Positions 5,727-13,927 of a stretch of 23,282 nt of DNA are shown in pieces. Below the pieces are notes generated by a model. That model was not told where the DNA came from. It saw only the letters and a program-made list of their open reading frames with translations, and ran no database searches. Origin of the DNA: DAOTTI01 sp034437795. Its GTDB lineage: Bacteria; Chloroflexota; UBA11872; UBA12225. How positions within the stretch are numbered: position 1 is the stretch's first letter; each line of letters begins with the position of its first letter. The stretch is from the NCBI GenBank assembly GCA_034437795.1, contig DAOTTI010000187.1:1-23282 (forward strand). Reading direction: 5' to 3'. The position numbers were made by a program, and so were the translations under genes.

Positions 5727-8723
5727 CTACGGGGTCGCGGCCTGCTCCAGCTCCCGCAGGCGTTCGTCGAGGGCCCGCAGCTCTTCCCCGAACCGCGCGA
5801 AGTCGGCGGCGCGGAGCGCCTCCAGGGCCCGCTGGTACGCCTCGCGGGCGGCGCGGGCGGCGGCCGCGGCCCGCGCGTCCGTTACCCCCGTCTCTGGGGG
5901 CGCCCGGCCCGCCACCGGCGCCGCGCCGGGCGGAGCCGGCGCCACCCCCGTCCCCAGGGCCTGAGCCGTCTCCGGCCCGAAGATGCGGGCGATGGCCTCC
6001 CCCAGCGTCGGCTCCATCACCAGCCGGTTGCCGGTAGCCAGCACCACGCGCTTCAGTTCTGGCAGCCGGCTGGCCTCCGCCTGCAGATAGATCGGCTCGA
6101 CGTAGAGCGTGGAAGCGCCGATGGGAATGACCAGCAGGTTGCCGCGGATCACCCGCGAGCCCATCTGGTTCCAGAGCGTGAGCTGCGCAGAGATGGTCGG
6201 GTCCTGGTCGATGCGGGCGTCGATCTGCGCCGGGCCGTAGATCAGGCGGTCGCGCGGGAACTTGTACAGTAGCAGCTTGCCGTACTCAGCCCCATCTGAT
6301 CTCGCCGCCAGCCAGGCCACCATGTTGTCCCGCGTTGCAGGGGTAAAGGGCAGGATCAGGACGAACTCCTCGCGCGCCTGGCCGGGCAGGCGCATGATCA
6401 CGTAGTACGGCTCCACCGGCACCCGCTGGCTGCCGGTGGACTCGGCGGGCAGGCTCCACAGGTCCTCCCCGTTATAGAAGACCTGCGGGTCCTGCACGTG
6501 GTACCGGCGCAGGATCTCCGCCTGGGCACGGAAGAGGTCCTCCGGATAGCGGACGTGCTGGCGCAGCGACGCCGGCATCTCTGCCAGCGGGCGGAAGACG
6601 TCGGGGAAGATGGCGGCGTAGGTCTGGGCAATGGGGTCGGTGGCGTCGGCCAGGTAGATGGCCACGGAGCCGTCATAGGCATCGACCACGATCTTGGCGC
6701 TGTTACGGATGTAGTTGTAGGCGGTGCGCCGGAAGACGACGGGCGGCGCCCCGCCCGCCGTCGGCGTCTGCTGGCCGGTAATCGCCGTCTCGCGCGCCGG
6801 CGGTCCGACGCGCTCGACGATGCGCTGGGCGTACGGGAACCGGTCGGTGGTGGTGTAGCCGTCCACCATCCAGTAGAGCTTCCCGTCGGCCACCACCAGG
6901 TACGGGTCCCCGTCCAGCCGCAGGAAGGGGGCCAGGCGCTGCACGCGCTCCCGCACCGTGCGCCGGAACAGGACCGCGCTGTCCGGCCGGAGATAGGTGC
7001 TCACCAGCAGATTGAAGTCCCCAAAGTACCAGGCTAGGAGCGCGCGGCGCCAGATCGGGCCCAGCCGCACCCCGCTTTCTCCCTGATAGGTGGTGAAGAC
7101 GCTCTGGTCACCCCGCGGGAAGTCGAACTCCTGGATGCCGGACCTGACCAGGACGTAGCCCGTCGTCTGCTCCCCGTAGTAGACCTGGGGACGCTCCACG
7201 CGGATCTTGCCCGTGGGAGGCAGGTCCTGGATGAAGAAGGCCGGCAGCCCCTCCGGGGTAACCTCGTTCACGGGGCTCATGGCCACGCCGTAGCCGTGGG
7301 TGTATTGCAGGCGGCGGTTCACCCAGGTCTGCGCCGCCGCCCCCAGGCGCTCGGGCGCCAGCTCCCGCGCGCTGAGCATCACCTGCCGGTACTGGCCGTC
7401 CACGACGTAGCGGTCGATGTCAATGTCGTCGAAGACGTAGTAGGGGCGGATGGACTGGATCTGGTTGTAGGTATCTTTCAGGGGCCGGTGGTCCCACAGC
7501 CGGATGTTGGCCACCGTCTGCCGGTTGGTGATCAGCTCGTCGGGCCGGACCGCCTCCTCGGCGGGAAACGTCTGCTCCTCGGTCTGGTGGATACCGAAGG
7601 CGAGGCGGGTGAACTGGATATTCCGCTCGAGGTACGGCGTCTCCTGCGCCAGCTCTGCCGGATCGACCTGCAGGCGCTGCACCACGAAGGGCAGCAGGCC
7701 GCGGCCCACCACCAGCACCGCGCCGAACAGGACCGCGCTCAGGATCAGGGGCAGGTAGTCGCGCCGGAAGGCGGTCACCGCCGCGGCCACGGCGCCGGCG
7801 ACGGCGGCGAGTGCCAGCACGCGGATCGCCGGCAGGCGCGCGTGCAGGTCCGTGAAGTTGGCGCCCACCATCCGGTCGTGGCGCGCCAGCAGCAGGTCGT
7901 AGCCGTCCAGCCAGATGCCCGCGCCCACGAGTAGCGCCAGGGCCGCGACCAGGAACAGGACGTGGGAGCGCATGGCGCGGGCGCGATTGCCCAGGTAGAA
8001 GGCGGCGTGCTCCAGCCCCGGATCGACGACGTACAGGGCCAGCGCGTAGAGGGCGACCACCACCCCCAGCGTCAGCAGCACCGTCCAGAAGAGCCAGCTC
8101 TGCAGCCAGGCTAGCAGCGGGACATGGAAGACGTGGAAGGCCACGTCACGCTGGAAGACCGGATCGGTGACGCCGAACGGCACAGCGTGCCGCGCGCGCT
8201 GCACGCTCTCCCACTGGCCGGAGGCGGTGAGCCCCATGACGACGGCCAGGACCAGGCCGGCGATGATCGCCAACTCCCCACCGATCCGCTCCAGCAGCCA
8301 GCGCCCTGCGTCGGGACCGCCCATCACCTCCGCCAGATCGCTGAAGGGGCGCGGGCGGTCCGGTCCAAATGGCCGGTACCCGCCCCCGCCGAAGATGCTG
8401 CCGAACCAGTCGCCCGGCGCCCCCGCCTCACCCAGGCGGGGCGGGCTGCGCCGCAGCAGGCGCTGGGCCACCCGGCGCGCCAGCAGGACGTTGGGCAGGA
8501 ACAGCGCCAGAAAGATGGCTGCGCCAGCGAAGAAGAGGACGACGCGCGTCAGCAGCGTGACGACGAAGACGGAGCGGTAGCCGGTGGAGAGAAACCACAG
8601 GTAGTCCACGTAGAGCGAGACCAGCCGGCTACCAAAGAGCAGCAGGACGGCGGCGGCGATCGCCGCGGTGATGACGACGGGACGCGCGGCACGACTCACG
8701 ATGCGCTGCTCCAGCCGCCTCAC
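5727..8723 (-). CDS. UPF0182 family membrane protein
   Basis: This is a 998-residue protein with a GTG start. It begins with a cluster of hydrophobic helices within about residues 15-340 (for example PVVITAAIAAAVLLLFGSRL, then the LYVDYLWFLSTGYRSVF signature of the family). A long extracytoplasmic part follows, with conserved runs such as YLERNIQFTRLAFGI, NIRLWDHRPLKDTYNQIQ, YYVFDDIDIDRYVVDG, YTHGYGVAMSPVNEV and YNYIRNSAKIVVDAYDGSV. The C-terminal ~45 residues are Ala/Glu/Arg-rich and likely coiled coil, ending with the stop at 5727. UPF0182 proteins occur in Actinobacteria, Cyanobacteria, Firmicutes and Chloroflexota; their function is unknown. The GTG overlaps the stop of the upstream metallopeptidase gene (GTGA), so the two are probably co-transcribed and translationally coupled. 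Confidence 0.93.
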   Translation of the reverse strand: MRRLEQRIVSRAARPVVITAAIAAAVLLLFGSRLVSLYVDYLWFLSTGYRSVFVVTLLTRVVLFFAGAAIFLALFLPNVLLARRVAQRLLRRSPPRLGEAGAPGDWFGSIFGGGGYRPFGPDRPRPFSDLAEVMGGPDAGRWLLERIGGELAIIAGLVLAVVMGLTASGQWESVQRARHAVPFGVTDPVFQRDVAFHVFHVPLLAWLQSWLFWTVLLTLGVVVALYALALYVVDPGLEHAAFYLGNRARAMRSHVLFLVAALALLVGAGIWLDGYDLLLARHDRMVGANFTDLHARLPAIRVLALAAVAGAVAAAVTAFRRDYLPLILSAVLFGAVLVVGRGLLPFVVQRLQVDPAELAQETPYLERNIQFTRLAFGIHQTEEQTFPAEEAVRPDELITNRQTVANIRLWDHRPLKDTYNQIQSIRPYYVFDDIDIDRYVVDGQYRQVMLSARELAPERLGAAAQTWVNRRLQYTHGYGVAMSPVNEVTPEGLPAFFIQDLPPTGKIRVERPQVYYGEQTTGYVLVRSGIQEFDFPRGDQSVFTTYQGESGVRLGPIWRRALLAWYFGDFNLLVSTYLRPDSAVLFRRTVRERVQRLAPFLRLDGDPYLVVADGKLYWMVDGYTTTDRFPYAQRIVERVGPPARETAITGQQTPTAGGAPPVVFRRTAYNYIRNSAKIVVDAYDGSVAIYLADATDPIAQTYAAIFPDVFRPLAEMPASLRQHVRYPEDLFRAQAEILRRYHVQDPQVFYNGEDLWSLPAESTGSQRVPVEPYYVIMRLPGQAREEFVLILPFTPATRDNMVAWLAARSDGAEYGKLLLYKFPRDRLIYGPAQIDARIDQDPTISAQLTLWNQMGSRVIRGNLLVIPIGASTLYVEPIYLQAEASRLPELKRVVLATGNRLVMEPTLGEAIARIFGPETAQALGTGVAPAPPGAAPVAGRAPPETGVTDARAAAAARAAREAYQRALEALRAADFARFGEELRALDERLRELEQAATP

Positions 8724-9154
8724 AGGTGCTCCACCGCCCCCTCGTCCAGCCCAAGATAGTGGCCGAACTCATGGAGCACCGTGCGGCGGATCTCCTCCCA
8801 GAGCCGCCGCCGGCGCCGGCAGTGGCGCAGCAGGGGCCGGCGGAAGATGGCGATCACGTCCGGCGTGGCCAGCTGGTAGCCCGTGGTGCGCTCCGACAGG
8901 GGGACGCCGCGGTAGATGCCGAACAGGGGCCGCCGCCCCAGGTCGGGGCTAGCGGCGTAATCGTCTCGCCGCGGGCGCTGCTCAACGACCACCATCACGT
9001 TGTCCGCGGCGGCGCGGAAGCGGGGCGGCAGCGAGTCGATCGCCCGTCGCACGTACCGGCGGAAGCGCCCGCGGCTGGCGTAGAGCCGCGGCCGGTCGCC
9101 CCCGCCCGCCTCGGCCGCGTCCGGCCCCGGCGCGGTGAGATCAGATCCGAGCAT
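8720..9154 (-). CDS. Zincin-like metallopeptidase family protein
   Basis: From ATG 9154 the protein is 144 residues. The C-terminal end carries HEFGHYLGLDE (residues 128-138), the HExxHxxGxx(D/E) zinc-binding signature. The upstream pattern FRRYVRRAIDSLPPRFRAAA, VMVVVEQRP, LFGIYRGVPLSER and ATPDVIAIFRRPLLRHC is the layout of the small zincin-like family formerly DUF1025. Proteins of this type are about 110-150 residues. The frame is open further upstream to 9325 with ATGs at 9169 and 9184, but that DNA includes a family A repeat. ATG 9154 has GGAGG eight bases upstream and is chosen. Substrate is unknown. The gene overlaps the UPF0182 start by the sequence GTGA. Confidence 0.85.
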   Translation of the reverse strand: MLGSDLTAPGPDAAEAGGGDRPRLYASRGRFRRYVRRAIDSLPPRFRAAADNVMVVVEQRPRRDDYAASPDLGRRPLFGIYRGVPLSERTTGYQLATPDVIAIFRRPLLRHCRRRRRLWEEIRRTVLHEFGHYLGLDEGAVEHL

Positions 9155-9215
9155 TGGCCACGCCTCCATAGTCTCCCCTGCCATTCCCTCTGGCAGGGGG
9201 CTGGTCCCTCTCCAT

Positions 9216-9261
9216 CTCCGCTCCCTGTGGGAGAAGGCTAGGGTGAGGGCTCCTTCACACC
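9216..9261 (+). repeat. Dispersed repeat family A copy
   Basis: CTCCCTGTGGGAGAAGGCTA followed by GGGTGAGGGCTCC matches the copies near 2740-2880 and 5298-5345. It lies between pheA and the metallopeptidase gene and is absent from coding sequence if the 9154 start is right. Confidence 0.65.
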
Positions 9262-9332
9262 GTTGTACCACCGACCATCGAAGGACCGGCTGCCCGCAGG
9301 CGGCGCAGCTCCAGCCGTTCCACACCGGCGCG

Positions 9333-10541
9333 CTACGACACCGGCGGCCGGTGGTCGTCGATCCGCTCTTCGACCGGCCAGGCCCCCAGCACCTTGACGT
9401 AGGTGCAGGCCTCCTGCATCTCGGCCAGCGCCGCCGCGGCGTTGGGATCCTCGGGATGGCCGACGAAATCGACGAAGAAGATGTACTCCCACGGCTGCCG
9501 GCGGGAAGGACGCGATTCGATGCGGGTCAGGTTGATCCCCCGCTTGGCGAAGTAGGACAGCACATCGTGCAGCGCGCCGACGCGGTCGCGCACCGAGAAC
9601 AGCACGGAGGTCTTGTCGCGCCCGCTGGGGCTTCCGATCCGCTCACCAATCAGGAGAAAGCGGGTGGTGTTGTTGGCCTGGTCCTGAATGGCCCGCGCCA
9701 GCACGCGCAGGCCGTACTGGCCGGCCGCGTCCTCCGTGCCAATCGCGGCCACCCCCTCCTCCGTGGCCGCGTGCTGGGCCGCCGCCGCCGTGGAGCTGCT
9801 CTCCACCGTCTCCACATTGGGCAGATTGACGGCCAGCCAGTTGCGGCACTGGGCGATGGCCTGGGGATGGGAATAGACGCGGCGCACCGCGCTCAGCGGG
9901 CCCCGCCCGATCAGGTGGTGGGTCACGCGCAGCAGGATCTCGGCGCAGATCTTGAGCGGCGTATCGACGAACAGGTCCAGCGTCTGGCCGACCGAGCCCT
10001 CGGTCGAGTTCTCGACCGGCACCACCCCGTAATCGGACTCGCCCCGCTCGGTCATGCGGAAGACGTCGGCCACGGTGCGCGCGGGCAGATACTCGACGAA
10101 GCTGCCGAAGCGGACCCGCGCGGCCGTCTCCGCCGCCAGGTGGGTGAAGGTGCGCTCCGGGCCGAGATAGGCGATCCGGAGCGGGCGCTGCAGCGCCCGT
10201 GAGGCGGAGAGGATCTCCCCGTAGATGGCGCGGACGTGGGCCTCCGTCAGCGGCCCGCGGTTGGCCGCCAGGACGTTCCGGAGCACCTCCTGCTCGCGGC
10301 TCGGCACGTAGGTGCTCACGTCCCCATTGCGCTTGATCCGCGCGATCTCCACCGACGCCTGGGCGCGGCGATTGAGAAGCTCGATCAGCTGGCGGTCGAT
10401 GGCGTCGATCTCGCGCCGGATGGTGGCGAGCGCACTGGCCTGCTCCGCTCCGTTCTCGCCGGCCGTTTCGGTCGGCTCGGTGGGTTCGGGCTGCGCGGTG
10501 GCCCTGTCCGGCGTGTGTGGCACGCTTTGCGCTTGAGACAT
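9333..10541 (-). CDS. pheA: Chorismate mutase-prephenate dehydratase (P-protein)
   Basis: From ATG 10541 the protein has 402 residues in three parts. Residues about 36-117 are an AroQ-type chorismate mutase (IRREIDAIDRQLIELLNRRA). Residues about 120-300 are prephenate dehydratase (AYLGPERTFTH, YGVVPVENSTEGSVGQTLDL, and the catalytic NNTTRF with TRF at 293-295). Residues about 310-395 are an ACT domain with GALHDVL (322-328) and ESRP (342-345), the phenylalanine-binding sites of feedback-inhibited enzymes. It converts chorismate to prephenate and then to phenylpyruvate in the cytoplasm. The first 35 residues are a Pro/Thr/Glu-rich leader. Another in-frame ATG at 10553 is possible. The frame remains open to 10985 over the antisense of pdxA; that part is not coding. 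Divergent from pdxA with a 43-base gap. Confidence 0.95.
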   Translation of the reverse strand: MSQAQSVPHTPDRATAQPEPTEPTETAGENGAEQASALATIRREIDAIDRQLIELLNRRAQASVEIARIKRNGDVSTYVPSREQEVLRNVLAANRGPLTEAHVRAIYGEILSASRALQRPLRIAYLGPERTFTHLAAETAARVRFGSFVEYLPARTVADVFRMTERGESDYGVVPVENSTEGSVGQTLDLFVDTPLKICAEILLRVTHHLIGRGPLSAVRRVYSHPQAIAQCRNWLAVNLPNVETVESSSTAAAAQHAATEEGVAAIGTEDAAGQYGLRVLARAIQDQANNTTRFLLIGERIGSPSGRDKTSVLFSVRDRVGALHDVLSYFAKRGINLTRIESRPSRRQPWEYIFFVDFVGHPEDPNAAAALAEMQEACTYVKVLGAWPVEERIDDHRPPVS

Positions 10542-10584
10542 GTATCGCCGCATTCTAGCAAGGGGATCGTCAGCGAGGTGTGAC

Positions 10585-11649
10585 ATGCCGGACGGTGAAC
10601 TGCTTCCCATTCTGGCCCTGACCATGGGCGATCCGGTCGGGATCGGCCCTGAGGTGGTGGCCAAGGCCCTGGCCGCGCCGGAGGTGCAGGCCGCCTGCCG
10701 GCCCCTGGTGGTGGGCAACGCGGCGGTGCTGCGCCGCGCCGCCGCCCAATGCGGCATCCGGCTCGATGTGCGCGAGGCCGGCTCGGTCGATGACCTCGTC
10801 ACGGGGCCGGGGGTCGCCAGCGTGCTCGATCCGCTGGCCGGCGCGGGCGCCCCCGACCTGGCGGCGCTGCCGCTGGGTCGCGTCTCGGCCGAGGCCGGGC
10901 GCGCCTCCGTCGCGTACGTCCTGGCGGCTATCGATCTGGCCATGGCCCGCCGCGTGGCGGGGATGGTCACCGCGCCGATCAACAAGGAGGCGATGAACCG
11001 CGCCGGCTTCCACTATGCCGGCCATACCGAACTGCTGGCCGAGCGCACCGGCAGGCCCGAGGCCGCCATGATGCTCGTCACCGGCCACCTGCGCGTGGCG
11101 CACGTGACCACGCACGTCGCCTTGGAACGGGTGCCTGAGCTGATCACGCCGGAACGGCTGGCCACCGTCTTCGACCTGACCTGGGAGGCGGTCCGGCAGC
11201 TGGGGATCGAGCGCCCCCGCATCGCCGTCGCCGGCCTGAACCCCCACGCGGGGGAGCACGGCCTGTTCGGCTCCCAGGAGGAGGCGGTGATCGCGCCGGC
11301 CGTTAACGCCGCGCAGGCGCAGGGCCGCGACTTCAGCGGCCCCTGGCCCCCGGACACCATCTTCGCGCGGGCGCAGCGCCGTGAGTTCGACGCCGTGGTG
11401 GCCATGTACCACGACCAGGGGCACATCGCCATCAAGATGGTCGGCTTCGACGAAGGCGTGAACGTCAGCCTGGGCCTGCCCATCGTGCGCACGTCGGTCG
11501 ATCACGGCACGGCCTTCGACATCGCCGGCAAGGGCATCGCGCGCCCCGTCTCCATGATCCAGGCCACCCTCCTGGCGGCGCAACTGGCCAGGGCCAGAGG
11601 GCTGGCCGGCGGCTCCGTGCCAGGCGGCGGGCCGCCTGGCGTACAATAA
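10585..11649 (+). CDS. pdxA: 4-hydroxythreonine-4-phosphate dehydrogenase family (PdxA)
   Basis: From ATG 10585 the protein has 354 residues. Family marks: LALTMGDPVGIGPEVVAKAL (residues 11-30), VTAPINKEAMNRAGFHYAGH, GHTELLAERTG, VAGLNPHAGEHGLFGSQEE, VAMYHDQGHIAIK and TSVDHGTAFDIAGKG; the His residues of the last three groups and of the first GHTE form the metal site. PdxA oxidises 4-phosphohydroxy-L-threonine with NAD in the DXP-dependent B6 route. No pdxJ is present in the window, and related PdxA2-type enzymes serve sugar-acid catabolism, so the exact substrate is open. GAGGTG lies four bases before the ATG; an ATG at 10540 in the same frame overlaps pheA and lacks such a site. The last 12 residues (GSVPGGGPPGVQ) are encoded by a perfect palindrome. 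Confidence 0.92.
   Translation: MPDGELLPILALTMGDPVGIGPEVVAKALAAPEVQAACRPLVVGNAAVLRRAAAQCGIRLDVREAGSVDDLVTGPGVASVLDPLAGAGAPDLAALPLGRVSAEAGRASVAYVLAAIDLAMARRVAGMVTAPINKEAMNRAGFHYAGHTELLAERTGRPEAAMMLVTGHLRVAHVTTHVALERVPELITPERLATVFDLTWEAVRQLGIERPRIAVAGLNPHAGEHGLFGSQEEAVIAPAVNAAQAQGRDFSGPWPPDTIFARAQRREFDAVVAMYHDQGHIAIKMVGFDEGVNVSLGLPIVRTSVDHGTAFDIAGKGIARPVSMIQATLLAAQLARARGLAGGSVPGGGPPGVQ
11619..11640. repeat. Perfect 10-bp palindromic hairpin at the end of pdxA
   Basis: GCCAGGCGGC (11619-11628) and GCCGCCTGGC (11631-11640) are perfectly complementary around GG. The hairpin lies inside the last codons of pdxA, ending six bases before the TAA. No T-run follows, but it could attenuate read-through into mqnC. 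Confidence 0.6.
11642..11647 (+). promoter_or_regulatory. Possible -10 box for mqnC
   Basis: TACAAT at 11642-11647 is 5 of 6 to TATAAT and overlaps the pdxA stop. Transcription would begin near 11654, about 48 bases before the mqnC ATG. No convincing -35 hexamer is present, because the palindrome occupies that position. Confidence 0.35.
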
Positions 11650-11701
11650 CCGACGCGCCAGTCTATTTCTCCCTCCACGCGGGGACCCTGGGAGCAGCTA
11701 C

Positions 11702-12937
11702 ATGGCCATCGTCGACCTGACCCGTACCGCCGCCGCGCCCTCACCCCACGGGCAGGCGCGTCGCCGGCGCCCGTCGCCGGCGCCGGCCGCGGGGGAGACG
11801 CCCGTCGCCCATCCGGCGTCGCCCGCCGCGCCCGATCCGGCCGTGGAGCAGGCCATCCTGGATGCAGCGGACCGCGGCCGCCGGATCTCCGCGGCGGAGG
11901 CGCTCTATCTACTGGAGCACGGCCGGCTGGACCGCATCCGCGAGGTGGCCGACGCCATCCGGCGCCGGCGCTTCCCCCACGGCTACGCCACCTTCATCAT
12001 CGACCGCAACATCAACTACACCAACGTCTGCGTCATTCGCTGCTCGTTCTGCGCCTTCTACCGTCTGCCCGGGCACCCCGAGGGCTACCGGCGCTCCAAG
12101 GAAGAGATCTTCCGCCGCATCGAGGAGGCGTTGGATCGGGGCGCCACCCAGATCATGTTCCAGGGAGGCCATGACCCCAAGCTGACTATCTCCTACTATG
12201 AAGACCTACTCTCCTCGGTCAAGGCGCGGTATCCCGTCACGTTGCACAGCCTCTCGCCGTCGGAGGTGCACCACATCGCGCGCTACTCGCGCCTGACCAT
12301 CGCCGAGACGCTGCGCCGCCTCAAGGCCGCCGGCCTGGACTCCTTGCCCGGCGGAGGGGCCGAGATCCTTTCGGAACGGGTCCGGCAGGCAATCAGCCCG
12401 CTCAAAAACAGCGCCGCCGCGTGGATTGCGATCATGGACGAGGCCCATCGCCAGCGCATCCGCACCACGGCCACGATGATGCTCGGGCACGTGGAGACCC
12501 TGGCCGAGCGGGTCGAGCACTTCCAGCGCATCCGCAACTCCCAGGACCGCGCCCTGGCGGAGGTCGGCCCGGGCCAGGGCTATCGCGCCTTCATCCCCTG
12601 GACCTATCAGCCCGACCATACCGAGCTGGCGGCGGTTGCGCCCCACCGCACCAGCGCCGACGACTATCTCAAGACGCTGGCCGTCTCCCGCCTCTTCTTC
12701 GACAACATCGACCATATCCAGGGATCGTGGCTGACGGTGGGCAAGCTGGCGGGCCAGCGCAGCCTGGCCTACGGCGCCGACGATCTCGGCTCGATCATGC
12801 TGGAGGAGAACGTCGTCTCGGCCGCGGGCGTGGTCGAGAAATGCATGACCGACGACGAGATGATCCGCCTCATCCGCCAGGCAGGGCGGGTGCCGGCGCT
12901 CCGCGACACCCACTACCGCATCATCCAGGTCTTCTAG
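11702..12937 (+). CDS. mqnC: Cyclic dehypoxanthine futalosine synthase (radical SAM)
   Basis: This 411-residue protein has NINYTNVCVIRCSFCAF with the radical SAM CxxxCxxC cysteines C110, C114 and C117. The later runs MFQGGHDP, LHSLSPSEV, LDSLPGGGAEIL, TTATMMLGHVET and FIPWTYQPDHTEL are the MqnC pattern rather than MqnE. It cyclises dehypoxanthine futalosine in the futalosine route to menaquinone. The ATG at 11702 has GGGAG a few bases upstream. The first ~45 residues are Ala/Pro/Arg-rich and disordered-looking, which makes this protein longer than the usual ~360-370 residues. The gene converges on mqnD, another gene of the same pathway, with a 42-base gap. Confidence 0.94.
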   Translation: MAIVDLTRTAAAPSPHGQARRRRPSPAPAAGETPVAHPASPAAPDPAVEQAILDAADRGRRISAAEALYLLEHGRLDRIREVADAIRRRRFPHGYATFIIDRNINYTNVCVIRCSFCAFYRLPGHPEGYRRSKEEIFRRIEEALDRGATQIMFQGGHDPKLTISYYEDLLSSVKARYPVTLHSLSPSEVHHIARYSRLTIAETLRRLKAAGLDSLPGGGAEILSERVRQAISPLKNSAAAWIAIMDEAHRQRIRTTATMMLGHVETLAERVEHFQRIRNSQDRALAEVGPGQGYRAFIPWTYQPDHTELAAVAPHRTSADDYLKTLAVSRLFFDNIDHIQGSWLTVGKLAGQRSLAYGADDLGSIMLEENVVSAAGVVEKCMTDDEMIRLIRQAGRVPALRDTHYRIIQVF

Positions 12938-12979
12938 CCCCAATCCCTTGCCGGCGGGGCCCTCACCCTCAGGAGAGCG

Positions 12980-13840
12980 CTAATCGCCGGCGCTCACCCA
13001 TTCGATCTGGGGCATACTGGGGAGCAGGCCGGCGGCGTAGCCCCGCTCCAGGAAGCGCTCGATGGCCAGCCTCCCCTCTTGGCCCATGTCCAGCGTCAGC
13101 TCGTTGACGTACATCCCCACGAAGCGGTCGGCCGTCGCGCGGGCCATGCCGCGGGCGAACTGGAGGGCATACTCCAGCGCCTCCTGGCGATGGGCCAGGC
13201 CATAGGCAATGCTTTCTTGCAGCAGGCGTGAGACGCGCCCCATCAGGGCCGGGCCAAGGTCCTTCCGCACCACGTTCACGCCCAGCGGGAGGGGCAGGCC
13301 GGTCTCGCCCTGCCACCATTCCCCCATGTCCCACACCTTCACCAGGCCCCGCTCGCCGTGCGTCAGCTGGCCCTCGTGGATCAGCAGGCCGGCGTCGACG
13401 CGCCCCGCCGCCACCTCGTCCATGATGCGGTCGAAGGGGACCACCGCCTCGTCAAAGTCTCGCAGGAACAGGCGCAGCCCCAGGTAGGCGCTGGTCAGCT
13501 TCCCCGGCACGGCGATCCGCCGCCCGCGCAGGTCGCGCGCTTCCACCGGCTGCCGCGCCACCAGCATGGGGCCGTAGCTGCGCCCCATGCTGGCGCCGTG
13601 CGGCAGCAGGGCATAGCGCGCCCACACATAGGCGAAGGCGTGCACCGAGACGGCGGTGATCTCCAGCCGGCCTTGCATCGCCCACTGGTTGAGCGTCTGG
13701 ATGTCCTGGAGCACGTGCTGGAAGCGCAGCTCCCCCGTATCGATCGCCCCTGACGCCAGCCCGTAAAACATGAAGGCGTCGTCGGAATCAGGGCTATGGC
13801 CTAGCTGCAGGGTGCGCGTCTGCGCCGCCGGTACGGCCAT
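12980..13840 (-). CDS. mqnD: 1,4-dihydroxy-6-naphthoate synthase
   Basis: This is a 286-residue protein. It opens LQLGHSPDSDDAFMFYGLAS, the MqnD counterpart of the SPCPND(T/A)F motif, followed by LQDIQTLNQWAMQGRLEITAVSVHAFAYV, RRIAVPGKLTSAYLGLRLFL, DAGLLIHEGQLT and GLPLPLGVNVVRKDLG. MqnD converts cyclic dehypoxanthine futalosine, the MqnC product, to 1,4-dihydroxy-6-naphthoate; the fold is that of periplasmic binding proteins but it acts in the cytoplasm. The ATG at 13840 is preceded by AAGGAG about ten bases upstream. It lies 80 bases downstream of ftsZ on the same strand and may share its transcript unless the hairpin at 13900-13927 stops it. Confidence 0.93.
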   Translation of the reverse strand: MAVPAAQTRTLQLGHSPDSDDAFMFYGLASGAIDTGELRFQHVLQDIQTLNQWAMQGRLEITAVSVHAFAYVWARYALLPHGASMGRSYGPMLVARQPVEARDLRGRRIAVPGKLTSAYLGLRLFLRDFDEAVVPFDRIMDEVAAGRVDAGLLIHEGQLTHGERGLVKVWDMGEWWQGETGLPLPLGVNVVRKDLGPALMGRVSRLLQESIAYGLAHRQEALEYALQFARGMARATADRFVGMYVNELTLDMGQEGRLAIERFLERGYAAGLLPSMPQIEWVSAGD

Positions 13841-13899
13841 CCGTCAGGCTCTCCTTCCGCACTCCCCATGACGCATTACGGGTTACACATTACTCCTGG

Positions 13900-13927
13900 G
13901 CGGTGGGGGCGTGTCCCCCCTCACCGC
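13900..13927 (-). terminator. Hairpin overlapping the ftsZ stop codon
   Basis: On the minus strand GCGGT-GA-GGGGG pairs with CCCCC-ACCGC (plus-strand positions 13900-13909 and 13916-13927), a 10-bp stem with a 2-base bulge and a 6-base loop. The ftsZ TGA lies inside it. No T-run follows. It may separate parA-ftsZ from mqnD. Confidence 0.4.

Noticed and set aside
9155..9325. N-terminal extension of the zincin-like protein
   Set aside because: It would translate a dispersed repeat and exceeds the usual family length; the internal ATG 9154 has a good ribosome binding site.
10542..10985. N-terminal extension of PheA up to 10985
   Set aside because: This part of the frame is antisense to pdxA, has Ser/Arg/Ala-rich non-domain sequence, and the chorismate mutase domain begins only after ATG 10541.
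11702..12937. Aminofutalosine synthase MqnE instead of MqnC
   Set aside because: The LPGGGAEIL, TTATMMLGHVET and QPDHTEL runs follow the MqnC pattern, and mqnD, the next step, is adjacent.
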